From a virus, in IMG/VR virus record IMGVR_UViG_3300005518_000018, positions 1 through 51,284 of that record: DNA of 51,284 nucleotides. One strand, written 5' to 3'. Below the pieces are notes generated by a model. The model had not been told where the DNA came from, did not search any database, and saw only the letters and a program-made list of their open reading frames with translations. Position numbers and translations under genes: made by a program. The stretch's first letter is position 1. Each line of letters opens with the position of its first letter. This document shows, in pieces, positions 32,808-40,272 of this stretch.

Positions 32808-33257
32808 ATGAAGCGCTTTCTGTCTCTACTGGCCGCCGCTGTCGTCGCGGTCGCTGCCACCTCGACCCCTGCGCAGGCGGCCGTGTCCGCACCCCTGACG
32901 CTCAATTGGGCGAACCCCACGACCGGGTGCGCGACGGTCAACGGCGTGACGTTGGTCCCGTGCCAGTCGGTGCCCTTGACGGGTGCCGACGCGCTCGTGG
33001 CCGTGGACGTGTACATCAGTACGGCCGTGATCCCCGACGACTTCGCGGGTGCGCCGACGTTCTCGGTAGTCGCCCCGGCGACGACGGCGAGCACGTCGTA
33101 CAGCCTGAACAGCGGCCAGACGATGCACATTCGCCTGAAGGCGCGCGTAGCCTCGGGCGGCGTCTCGAAGTTCACCAACGAGGTAACGAAGCAAGTCACG
33201 GCCGGCGTCGAGCCCGGCGTACCGACCTCGGTTACCGTAACGCTGAATATCAGTTGA
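32808..33257 (+). CDS. Secreted Ig/Fn3-like protein, 149 aa
   Basis: GAAGGAACC precedes the ATG. Signal peptide residues 1-23 (MKRFLSLLAAAVVAVAATST then PAQA). The mature part is beta-rich, resembling fibronectin type III or Ig-like domains (LTLNWANPTTGCATVNGVTL; TMHIRLKARVASGGVSKFTN). One disulfide is possible (two Cys). Last gene of the structural block; its TGA is followed directly by palindrome copy 2. Role unknown, possibly periplasmic or a surface interaction protein. Confidence 0.65.
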   Translation: MKRFLSLLAAAVVAVAATSTPAQAAVSAPLTLNWANPTTGCATVNGVTLVPCQSVPLTGADALVAVDVYISTAVIPDDFAGAPTFSVVAPATTASTSYSLNSGQTMHIRLKARVASGGVSKFTNEVTKQVTAGVEPGVPTSVTVTLNIS

Positions 33258-33291
33258 CATAAGAAAGCCGGGCACGACCCGGTGGATTATG
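33258..33291. repeat. 34-bp palindromic element, copy 2
   Basis: CATAA (33258-33262) to TTATG (33287-33291), inner stem CCGGG-CACGA-CCCGG. Starts right after a TGA stop. Read leftward, the inner stem is followed by CTTTCTTAT, so this copy could also terminate leftward transcription. Confidence 0.75.
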
Positions 33292-33293
33292 AA

Positions 33294-33333
33294 CGCCCGG
33301 CGGGTTGCCTCCCCGACCGGGCGTTTTCTTTTT
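33294..33333 (+). terminator. Rho-independent terminator of the structural block
   Basis: CGCCCGG (33294-33300), 16-base loop, CCGGGCG (33317-33323), then TTTTCTTTTT. Its T-run touches the stop codon of the convergent leftward gene at 33332. Confidence 0.92.
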
Positions 33334-34171
33334 AGGCCACCGCCTCGGCGGGCTCTTCGATCTTGGGGCGTGCGAGCTTGGTCTGACGGATGCCCTTGTA
33401 CTCGTCGTGCGCCTTCACGCTGAACTTCGCGCGGAACTTGTCGCCACGGTTGCCGACAAAATTGCCGCTGTAGGTCACGAGGTCGCGGCCGTTGTACCGC
33501 ATGAGAGACCAGTAAACGAGCTTGCGGGGCCAGCCGTACGACGACTCGCGGCAGCTCGTGGCAATCACCTCGAACTCACCCGAGATACGCGCACCGACCG
33601 TGCCAACGTGCGTCGAGTTGGTCTTGTCGGCTTCGCGCTGCGCAGTGCGTTCGAGGCTCGACTTGACGGCGGCGAGCTGGCCGGCGGTCAACGAGCCGAA
33701 GCGCTTCACAGCGTTCGCCATCTGCACCATGAAGTCGCCGGGGTTCTCGGGATCGGCGTCGAGTAACAGCTTGTCGAGCATGCTGCACACCATCGGCTCG
33801 GCCGTCGAGAACTCGGCGTAGCGCTGCACGCGGTCGGCCTCCCATTGCGCAAGGCGCGCTTCCGTGCGGGCTTTGCGGCCTGACTCGCGCTTGGTACGGG
33901 CCAGCTCGGCGCGAGCCTTACGGAAGCCTTCCACCTCGGCGTCGGCCTGTTTCTTATCGCCGCCGTAGACCTTCCACACGCAATCGCAGCCAACCTTGAA
34001 CTCGTGGCCGTCTACCGACTTGCAGTGATACTCGTACGCAATCCCGGTGCCGCAGTAGTCGCACGAGCCGCCGGGCTGCCGGTGACCGGGCGCAGCGCTA
34101 TACCAATTCTGCGTAACGCTCGTGCAGCGGAAGGGGGCTTTACCAAGGCCGGCGCGCTCGAAGGGGTGCAT
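33332..34171 (-). CDS. Zinc-binding protein with OB-like C-terminus, 279 aa
   Basis: Driven by cassette 6. Residues 35-66 hold a Cys-rich site (GGSCDYCGTGIAYEYHCKSV, then GHEFKVGCDCVWKVYG). Residues 75-120 are charged coiled coil. The last 85 residues (VIATSCRESSYGWPRKLVYW ... FRAKFSVKAHDEYKGIRQTK) have the strand pattern of an OB fold, including the HDEYKGIRQT segment common in phage DNA-binding proteins. Proposed DNA- or RNA-binding accessory to replication; the exact function is unknown. Confidence 0.7.
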   Translation of the reverse strand: MHPFERAGLGKAPFRCTSVTQNWYSAAPGHRQPGGSCDYCGTGIAYEYHCKSVDGHEFKVGCDCVWKVYGGDKKQADAEVEGFRKARAELARTKRESGRKARTEARLAQWEADRVQRYAEFSTAEPMVCSMLDKLLLDADPENPGDFMVQMANAVKRFGSLTAGQLAAVKSSLERTAQREADKTNSTHVGTVGARISGEFEVIATSCRESSYGWPRKLVYWSLMRYNGRDLVTYSGNFVGNRGDKFRAKFSVKAHDEYKGIRQTKLARPKIEEPAEAVA

Positions 34172-34188
34172 GTGGGCGTCTCCAGAAG

Positions 34189-34247
34189 TTCAGTGTGTCG
34201 CAAGCATACCGACGAACTCGTCAGCATGCAAGCGACACACGTCACAC
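34189..34247 (-). promoter_or_regulatory. Leftward promoter with palindromic operator, cassette 6
   Basis: Minus strand: -35 TTGCAT (34231-34226), 17-bp spacer with CTGACGAGTTCGTCGG, -10 TATGCT (34208-34203). Upstream dyad GACGTGTGTC. Lies between the HTH gene and the gene at 34171. Confidence 0.85.
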
Positions 34248-34255
34248 TTCCCGAG

Positions 34256-34516
34256 TTACGCCGCCGGGGTAGCCTTGGCCGGGGTCAGCCGTACGGCCGC
34301 CTTCAGCTTGAGAGCGACGAGCGCCGACGCCAGCGTGGAAAGCGTCAACGACGTGTCGCGCGGCTTCAACAGACGGTGAACGACTGCCCGGCTCGTGCTC
34401 ATGCGTCGAGCGAGTTCCGACTGTGAAACTTTGTCGCGCTTCATGCGCTTGGCAATCTCGGTCACGAGCTGCGCCTTGATTGTCCGAGAAAGCAACACCT
34501 GTGCCTTTTCCGTCAT
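34256..34516 (-). CDS. Small HTH transcription regulator, candidate repressor of the cassettes
   Basis: 86 aa with an XRE-type helix-turn-helix at residues 32-53 (SQSELARRMSTSRAVVHRLL then KP), a basic N-terminus and a helical tail (TLSTLASALVALKLKAAVRL) for dimerisation. CGAGG lies about 8 bases before the ATG. Cassette 7 is just upstream and cassette 6 just downstream, so it is very likely autoregulated and the protein that binds GACGA-GT-TCGTC. That binding is an inference from location. A HigA-type antitoxin role is less likely, as no toxin partner is seen. Confidence 0.8.
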   Translation of the reverse strand: MTEKAQVLLSRTIKAQLVTEIAKRMKRDKVSQSELARRMSTSRAVVHRLLKPRDTSLTLSTLASALVALKLKAAVRLTPAKATPAA

Positions 34517-34550
34517 ATGTACCTCGTTATGCGTATCAATTTGTACGCTG

Positions 34551-34590
34551 CCGGAAGCATACCGACGAACGCGTCAGGATGCAAGCTAGT
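34551..34590 (-). promoter_or_regulatory. Leftward promoter with operator, cassette 7 (HTH gene)
   Basis: Minus strand: -35 TTGCAT (34584-34579), 17-bp spacer CCTGACGCGTTCGTCGG, -10 TATGCT (34561-34556). The operator has one changed base (GACGC-GT-TCGTC) and the upstream dyad is missing, so this copy may be bound less tightly. Confidence 0.75.
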
Positions 34591-34672
34591 GGCGGTTCTT
34601 TTCGAGCCATGCCGCCCAACGTCGCAGGAACCGAGCTAAAGCGTGATTCAGTCGGCAATACGGACAACGCAT
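34586..34672 (-). CDS. Putative microprotein, 28 aa
   Basis: ATG at 34672, four bases after the polymerase stop, with GAGGA 8 bases upstream. Encodes a basic, Trp-rich peptide beginning MRCPYCRLNHALARFLRRWA, with a CPYC zinc-knuckle-like pair. Its stop lies at the edge of cassette 7. The good ribosome site argues for translation; function unknown. Confidence 0.45.
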   Translation of the reverse strand: MRCPYCRLNHALARFLRRWAAWLEKNRH

Positions 34673-34676
34673 TTTG

Positions 34677-37208
34677 CTAATCCTCCCATTTCCCATAGCG
34701 GTACGCTTCCCAAGCTAGAGGCACCTTAATCGGCCACGGCTGACCGTCGAGGCATACCGCCCACGAGGGCAACGACCGGCGCACTATCTCGGTGTATTCG
34801 GTTGCATTGTATTCGGGACGGTCGGGCACCTCGGCCAATTGTTCGTCGTGCGTGTGCATGACGATGTTGTATTCGCGAGGCTGCGCGTACTCCAACGCCA
34901 CAAGCGCATTCGCCTGTATCTCGCGGCACATGTGAGAGATTACGTTCTGTGTCAGTACGCCGCCGTACAACTTCATAGGTATCCAACCGACCGCCCCTTT
35001 TTGGGTGTTCGTGTTGTAGCCCATGTAGGTTATTTCGTATTCCCACGGCCTTGCATAGTCGCGCGTAGACTGGCGCAACCTCGGCGAATGGTAACGAATG
35101 AAGCCGCCCGATGGTGGACGGCAATACAGAATATCGTCGTGTACCTCGTACAGTACACCTAGCGGCGAACCGGGGCGCGAGCTGAAGCACTGGCCCGGTT
35201 GCTGAATGGCCGAAACAACAGCACCTTCGAGCCCGTAAAGCAACGGCGTTTCGGTATCACCGAACTTATCCCAAGTCTGGCCGCCCCAAAATTGGCGCAC
35301 GTTCGGTATCTCTTCCCAAAGGTCGAGAATTAGCTTTTTTACTTCGGCGTCGGTGCCGAGACATTTTTCTTTGTCGAGCTTGCGCCATCCGCCAATCCAC
35401 GAGCCGAAGTCGCCCGATAGTACGGTCATCTTCCCGTATACCTGTCGGTCGGGATGATGCTTGCCGTGTTGCTTCTTAAAGTCGAGGTAATACTGCAACG
35501 GTTGCTTGCGTAGCTTGCTCATCATGGCTTCGTAAATCTTCCCGTGCGTGCGGAAGACTTCGATACGCCATTGCTCGTTAGCCATGCACGACGTACCGAC
35601 CGCCTGTATAGCGGTGAAGTCGGCCGAGATTAGCTTGTGACCGGGCCGCGCAACGATCATCGACCGTAGACAGCTAGCGATTACTTCGAGCGCGTCGAGC
35701 GCACCAATGTCGGGGTTTTCGCGAGCCCATTGCGAACCCTCGCCATATTCCCATTCTATCAACTCTAGGTTACGCGTCCGAATAAGAGACAGGGCGCGCT
35801 CGACTTGCTCGGGCTTGCTGAAGACGCCTTTATAAAGATTCGCGGGCTGCACGTCGCGCCCGTTCCATAGTGCGGTGTGGGCGCCATAATAGCTGTACTG
35901 ATCGAAGAGCCTGCCATACGGCGTCGTCTGTGCTCGAAGCGCGAAGTATTTGCGGACGCTACCGAACGCCAATTCTTGACGGATGCGAAGCACACGTTGC
36001 ACGACGCGCGGATAGTCTTTGCGACCTAGCGCAGCTTCGAGCGCTTCCTTATCGAGTTTCGCGAGGTACACGCCTTGCGTCTTACACCATTCGACTATAT
36101 CGGCGACCTCGGTGTATTTGCGTACGAAGCCGTTCGTTAGCGTCGTGAGTTCGGCGTTAGCTTTATGCTCGACTTGCAGAATGATCGCAATACAGTCTTC
36201 GACACTTTGCGTATCAATTTGCATCCCGCGCATGTTGCAACGAAGGTCGAAGAGCCATATAGGCAACTCACGGTCGGTAAGATCGGGCGTCTTCGCGCTT
36301 GCCTCGGCCTCGGTGCGACAGTCTTGTATGTTGTAATCGTAGAACTTTTGAAAGTCTTCCTTCGCCGTAAGCGGCGTCCAACGTAGCGCGGGGTTGGCCT
36401 TGGTCGGATTGCGCGGGCGCGTGAGCTTGCCTATCAGCTTCTTTCCGGCCGCGTCTTTCTGTTGAGTCAGGTTGCGCGCTTTACCGAACTCTTCGAGCTG
36501 ACCGGGATACGCTGCGGCGCGAGCCTTCGCCATAGCATCGCGGCATTGTTCCTGTTTCAAAAACGGGGCGTCGAATTTGACGCACATGTGGAAGTTCCAC
36601 ACGACCCATTCAAAATTGATATTCCACGCTTCGAGGATGCCGCCCGCGCGAATGAAGTCGTACAGCTCGCCGGGTTCCCACGGGCTGACGTAATTGCCTC
36701 GACGCGTAGCGGGGAAAAGATCGTCTAGCGTTTCGTCCGTCATAGGACGCCACCAACGGTCGCCCTTGCCGTCTTTCAGGTTCCATGCGAGAGACAACAC
36801 GCGGAACGATGGGTGCTCGACGTAGTTACGTGTACCGACGGCTTTCAGCCCGCGATTCTGGTCACCTAGACCGGGCGGCGACTTCCACGCCTCGCCGTCC
36901 CATCGATACCCGGCCTCGCTGAATGTCTCAAAATCGGCTTCCGGGTAGATCGTCGCTAAACCGTTCTCGCACGCGACTTGATCGTATGCGCGAAGCTCGT
37001 CGAAGGGTACGTTGCGAAGGAAGCCGCGCGAGTCGGCTAGCCATGTGCCGTTGCGCTTAACGTGGTACGTGTTGCCGCGTGCAGGTTGCGACGTGTACGG
37101 AAGGGGCTGTTGCGGCGTGGGCGCTATCGGTCGCGCGTTGTAGTCTATCGGTACGACAATGCCGGGGCCTTGACCCCAATCGCCGTAAGTAATGGTGAAT
37201 GCGGTCAA
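34677..37208 (-). CDS. DNA polymerase, family A, with 3'-5' exonuclease domain
   Basis: 843 aa from a TTG at 37208 with GAGG six bases upstream; no in-frame ATG or GTG lies nearby. Exonuclease motifs: D92-F-E94 (Exo I), N196-I-N-F-E200 (Exo II, usual Asp replaced by Glu), Y292-x3-D296 (Exo III). Polymerase motif A SADFTAIQAVG has D530 but Q535 where Pol I has the steric-gate Glu. Motif B runs R588 to G602 (R588, K593), and motif C is H787-D788-E789. There is no 5'-3' exonuclease. It replicates the phage genome together with the ssDNA-binding, primase-helicase and nuclease genes nearby. Confidence 0.88.
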   Translation of the reverse strand: MTAFTITYGDWGQGPGIVVPIDYNARPIAPTPQQPLPYTSQPARGNTYHVKRNGTWLADSRGFLRNVPFDELRAYDQVACENGLATIYPEADFETFSEAGYRWDGEAWKSPPGLGDQNRGLKAVGTRNYVEHPSFRVLSLAWNLKDGKGDRWWRPMTDETLDDLFPATRRGNYVSPWEPGELYDFIRAGGILEAWNINFEWVVWNFHMCVKFDAPFLKQEQCRDAMAKARAAAYPGQLEEFGKARNLTQQKDAAGKKLIGKLTRPRNPTKANPALRWTPLTAKEDFQKFYDYNIQDCRTEAEASAKTPDLTDRELPIWLFDLRCNMRGMQIDTQSVEDCIAIILQVEHKANAELTTLTNGFVRKYTEVADIVEWCKTQGVYLAKLDKEALEAALGRKDYPRVVQRVLRIRQELAFGSVRKYFALRAQTTPYGRLFDQYSYYGAHTALWNGRDVQPANLYKGVFSKPEQVERALSLIRTRNLELIEWEYGEGSQWARENPDIGALDALEVIASCLRSMIVARPGHKLISADFTAIQAVGTSCMANEQWRIEVFRTHGKIYEAMMSKLRKQPLQYYLDFKKQHGKHHPDRQVYGKMTVLSGDFGSWIGGWRKLDKEKCLGTDAEVKKLILDLWEEIPNVRQFWGGQTWDKFGDTETPLLYGLEGAVVSAIQQPGQCFSSRPGSPLGVLYEVHDDILYCRPPSGGFIRYHSPRLRQSTRDYARPWEYEITYMGYNTNTQKGAVGWIPMKLYGGVLTQNVISHMCREIQANALVALEYAQPREYNIVMHTHDEQLAEVPDRPEYNATEYTEIVRRSLPSWAVCLDGQPWPIKVPLAWEAYRYGKWED

Positions 37209-37225
37209 GCTCGGCCTCGTCCGTT

Positions 37226-37280
37226 CCCGCTGCCATCGTAGCGCCTCCCCTTGTCTACAGGGTGCCCCGGTGGCAGCGGG
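37226..37280 (-). promoter_or_regulatory. Inverted repeat/hairpin ahead of the DNA polymerase gene
   Basis: Leftward transcript: CCCGCTGCCA and TGGCAGCGGG are perfect 10-base arms about 35 bases apart, and an inner CCCT/AGGG pair encloses GTAGACA. The loop contains the strong ribosome site AAGGGGAGG and the ATG at 37236 (out of frame with the polymerase). The structure could mask translation initiation. Confidence 0.5.
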
Positions 37281-37291
37281 TTCGGGTTCAA

Positions 37292-38480
37292 TCAGTACGG
37301 TATATCGGCGTCACCGAACGCAGCGCGGTCGGCTTCACTTTGATACGCCCTCACGTAGTCAAAGTTTCACCATATGGCCGTTCTGAATCAACTGCGCGTC
37401 GCTCCAGTTGTTCGCGCGGTACGCCTCATAACGAGCCCCGGCAGGGTTCGCCATGCGGTAACCAGCCGGTGCCCCCGCCGGGCATACGTACGCCGCTACC
37501 GGGGCCGCCGGGGCTGAAGGGGCCGCCGGGCCGGCAGGCGGCGAGTATGACGACGGTACGCCACCGCCGCCCGGCATTGAAGGGACGCCAGCACCGGCCA
37601 CAGGCGGCGCGATGAATCCCGCGTGAGGCTGCACGGCGACCGGCATGCCGCCGGGGGTGCCACCCGGAACGCCTGCGGCCGGATAACCGCCCGGTACGCC
37701 GTTCGGTACACCGCCGGGAACGCCACCCGGAACGCCTGCGGCCGGATAACCGCCCGGTACGCCGTTCGGTACACCGCCGGGAACGCCACCCGGAACGCCC
37801 GGTACTGCCGCGCCCGGCATGCTCGGCGACGCGCCACCCAACGAGGCAACCTGCACGCCCGCCGGTAACGCAGCCGTACCGAATCCGAGCGAGCTGACCG
37901 GCGTCGAGACCGAGATAACGTCAGACGGGCCGCCACCGCGATACACCACATGCTCGTGATTGATGTACACGCCGGGGTTGCTCGCGCGCTCGTTGCTTGC
38001 GAGGTTCGCGTTGACTTCGACGTAGTACCCGCATTTCACGAGGTCTTTCTGCGGGAGCGCCACGAAGCCACCGTTAGCGACTTCCCACACCTTCGGCGCG
38101 ATGCCCGACGACAGGTTGATAATCCAGCAACCCGGCATACCTTCGGTGCGCGCGTTCACGCGGCCTTTCTTGTTCGGCTTCAGGCTGTCGCCGTCCTGAA
38201 TCTTCCACGCGAACCCCTCGTGCTGCCATTGACCCACCGGCCATGCCTGCTGGCCGAGTGTCAAAATCGGTCCACCCCATGACTCTTCCCACCAATTCGC
38301 GCGCGTCTTCGGCACGGCGATTGCGAAAAAGTACGTCCATTTCGGTTGCCCCGCTTTCGCGTGGCCCGCTTCATAGACGCGCTTCTTACCGTCAATGTCC
38401 GTATCGTCGGGGTTATAGAGGTCACCCTGCACGATACGTGCGAGGGGAAACCGAATTGCGGCGCTTAACTTAGTCGTCAT
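37292..38480 (-). CDS. ssDNA-binding protein, predicted +1 frameshift long form
   Basis: The zero frame ends CTT TGA C (37364-37358), identical to the core of the RF2 (prfB) programmed frameshift site. A +1 slip from CTT to TTT continues through 22 further codons, DYVRAYQSEADRAAFGDADI then PY, to TGA at 37292-37294, giving 395 aa. The new C-terminus DADIPY resembles the acidic tip (DDIPF) by which SSB recruits partner proteins. An RF2-like AGGGGG stimulator is not present; GGTGA upstream might weakly pair with 16S rRNA. Predicted, not proven. Confidence 0.55.
37359..38480 (-). CDS. ssDNA-binding protein, DUF2815-like, zero-frame form
   Basis: 373 aa. The N-terminal 190 residues match phage DUF2815-type ssDNA-binding proteins (LARIVQGDLYNPDDTDIDGK; WTYFFAIAVPKTR; GYYVEVNANLASNERASNPG; VYINHEHVVYRG). 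Residues about 215-320 are Pro/Gly/Val repeats including two identical 21-residue units (GVPGGVPGGVPNGVPGGY then PAA). The last part (WSDAQLIQNGHMVKL) is a short conserved tail motif. It coats single-stranded DNA at the fork. Neighbours are polymerase and nuclease. Confidence 0.8.
   Translation of the reverse strand: MTTKLSAAIRFPLARIVQGDLYNPDDTDIDGKKRVYEAGHAKAGQPKWTYFFAIAVPKTRANWWEESWGGPILTLGQQAWPVGQWQHEGFAWKIQDGDSLKPNKKGRVNARTEGMPGCWIINLSSGIAPKVWEVANGGFVALPQKDLVKCGYYVEVNANLASNERASNPGVYINHEHVVYRGGGPSDVISVSTPVSSLGFGTAALPAGVQVASLGGASPSMPGAAVPGVPGGVPGGVPNGVPGGYPAAGVPGGVPGGVPNGVPGGYPAAGVPGGTPGGMPVAVQPHAGFIAPPVAGAGVPSMPGGGGVPSSYSPPAGPAAPSAPAAPVAAYVCPAGAPAGYRMANPAGARYEAYRANNWSDAQLIQNGHMVKL
37661..37798. 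repeat. Tandem 63-bp repeat in the ssDNA-binding protein gene
   Basis: Two identical 63-bp copies (37661-37723, 37724-37786) and a partial third (37787-37798). They encode a 21-residue Val-Pro-Gly-Gly-rich unit. Perfect identity implies a recent duplication, and the linker length is probably variable. Confidence 0.9.
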
Positions 38481-39727
38481 TTGCTGAACACCTTGCGTGC
38501 AGTGATTGAATTGTCTCGCGCGAGCTTGAGAGCTGCGGGCGGCCGATGAGCGTATGACTTCATTACGCCGGGGTCAATGCCAAGCTGTATCGCTTGCGTG
38601 GGCGTCACGAGTAGGTCTTTACGCGTCTGTTTCTTCCGAACCTCGACGTTGCAAAGTTCGCCGAGGCCGACGAACTCGTCTACGTTAACGTCGTCCTTAT
38701 AAACCAAGCGGGACTCGCCCGCTTCCATGTGATAGAACGCAACCGCTGCGCCTGCGCGCATGTACGCTTCGGCGCGCACCTTCAGCCCCGACTCGCGAGC
38801 TTCGAGGCGCTTAATTGCGTCCTGTACCATTGCAAGCTCTTGGCCCATCGCCTCGGGCGGTAGCTCGACCATCTCGGCGGCTTGCGAAAAATCGATAAAT
38901 GCGCCCGTCGCATACTGCAACGTCTTGCACACATGACGCGCCTTGCAATCGATACACGCGTCATTCGTCGTTGCGCGGGGCTTGCCGTCGCGAAGTTGCG
39001 GCCCTTCACCGAGCGCTTCGTATGCGGCCGAGCGCGCATGATTCAGATACGCAATCAGCTCGTGAGCCTGAATCACCCAACGACGCACGGGGCCGTCTTT
39101 GTGATAACAGCGCGGCTGTACTAGGATCAGTTCGAGCCATAGCGTAGGGTCGTTGAGGTCGAGCCCGAGTCGTTCCATGACGCCGGCCGCGTATCCCACG
39201 AGCTGATAACAGCCGAACACCTCGACGTAACGGTGCCCGTATTTGTAGTCGGCCACGCGCACGAGCTTGATACGACCCGCATCAAAATCGGCTCGTGGCA
39301 GTTCGGGCGGCACGACCCATTGTTGGCCGTTGAAGGTCGCGGTAAGCGCTTCGCGCGCGTCGAGGAAGTAGCGCCACGCGTCGGGCGTTCCATAGCAATG
39401 CGTCGGATGAATCCACGACACTCTAACGGCGTCTTCGAGTCGAAGGTTGGGGTGCACGCCGCCGCACGCCTGCGCGTACATGACCGACCCAACGACCATA
39501 TCAAGGTCGACTTCCCAATCACGGCCGCCGCTCTTGAACTTCGAGCCGACCGGCCAGTTACGACCGTAGCCGCTCGCGTACTGTAGCGCGATCCAATGCG
39601 CGGCGGTGCCTTCCAACTCTTCGTCGGTTGGCGGTAGAGGAACGACGGAAGCCTGAAGGCCGACAGATGCGGCGCAGGCAACGGTAAGCGCTAGCGCGCT
39701 AGGTGCTATCGGTGCATGTGTACTCAT
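38477..39727 (-). CDS. DUF2800 PD-(D/E)XK nuclease (Cas4/RecB-like)
   Basis: 416 aa from ATG 39727. Catalytic pattern: GTPDAW (D116), then VADYKYG (D160, K162), preceded by RDWEVDLDMVV. A Cys set C258-x2-C261-x5-C267 (NDACIDCKARHVC) suggests an iron-sulfur or zinc site as in Cas4/AddB nucleases. DUF2800 proteins are phage recombination/replication nucleases, commonly next to DUF2815 ssDNA-binding proteins as here. The C-terminal 130 residues are helical and charged. Confidence 0.82.
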   Translation of the reverse strand: MSTHAPIAPSALALTVACAASVGLQASVVPLPPTDEELEGTAAHWIALQYASGYGRNWPVGSKFKSGGRDWEVDLDMVVGSVMYAQACGGVHPNLRLEDAVRVSWIHPTHCYGTPDAWRYFLDAREALTATFNGQQWVVPPELPRADFDAGRIKLVRVADYKYGHRYVEVFGCYQLVGYAAGVMERLGLDLNDPTLWLELILVQPRCYHKDGPVRRWVIQAHELIAYLNHARSAAYEALGEGPQLRDGKPRATTNDACIDCKARHVCKTLQYATGAFIDFSQAAEMVELPPEAMGQELAMVQDAIKRLEARESGLKVRAEAYMRAGAAVAFYHMEAGESRLVYKDDVNVDEFVGLGELCNVEVRKKQTRKDLLVTPTQAIQLGIDPGVMKSYAHRPPAALKLARDNSITARKVFSK

Positions 39728-40272
39728 GTGTTCCAAATTTGCGGCAAGAGGTCGCCGGGCAAATATAACGGGTGTTTCGGTATACCCTTCGAGGTCAACG
39801 CGAGGAAGCGAACCTTGTCGGTGCCCGCTGTAGCGGCGCGCACCACGGCCTCGGCTCGACGCGCTAGGATGCGGTCGGCATTCGCTCCCCATGCACAGAC
39901 GACGACGGAAGCCGCCTGTGCATGGGTTACGAGATAGAGGTCGTTCAAGACAACGATAGCCTCGTCAGGCATCCGCGCCTTTTTCGGATCAGTCGAACGA
40001 GAGGGGTTAGTGTTCACGAACTTGAACGACGGATAACCCCACGCCAGCGTGAAGCCCCAACCGCGCCGCTCGGTCGCGTCGTCCGTCTCGCCGTCAGCCG
40101 TCGAAGGGTTGCAGAGCACCCAAAGTACGTAACTGTTCGACGGTGGGACGCCGCGCTTACTCGCCGCTGTACGAAAGGCGGTACACCTCTCGCACGAGCA
40201 ACCGGGCTGCACCGACCGTGTGAGGTCGTATCGGTACAGCCCGTCGGCGCTGATTGTGGCGGAACGCTTCAC
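39724..40272 (-). CDS. DUF1643 family protein
   Basis: 182 aa from the GTG at 40272, which overlaps the preceding stop (GTGA). Signature: YRYDLTRSV, VLWVLCNPSTADGETDDATE, GWGFTLAWGYPSFKFVNTNP, and SKGIPKHPLYLP at the end, all typical of DUF1643. The molecular role is unknown; it is frequent in phages and may act on nucleotides or DNA. Cys-x-Cys-x2-Cys (GCSCERC) occurs near residue 28. Confidence 0.8.
   Translation of the reverse strand: MKRSATISADGLYRYDLTRSVQPGCSCERCTAFRTAASKRGVPPSNSYVLWVLCNPSTADGETDDATERRGWGFTLAWGYPSFKFVNTNPSRSTDPKKARMPDEAIVVLNDLYLVTHAQAASVVVCAWGANADRILARRAEAVVRAATAGTDKVRFLALTSKGIPKHPLYLPGDLLPQIWNT

Noticed and set aside
37064-37236. Short ORF from ATG 37236 with a strong ribosome site, overlapping the polymerase start
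   Set aside because: Not listed as a gene because it overlaps the polymerase in another frame and shows no protein-like conservation I can judge; kept as part of the hairpin finding.
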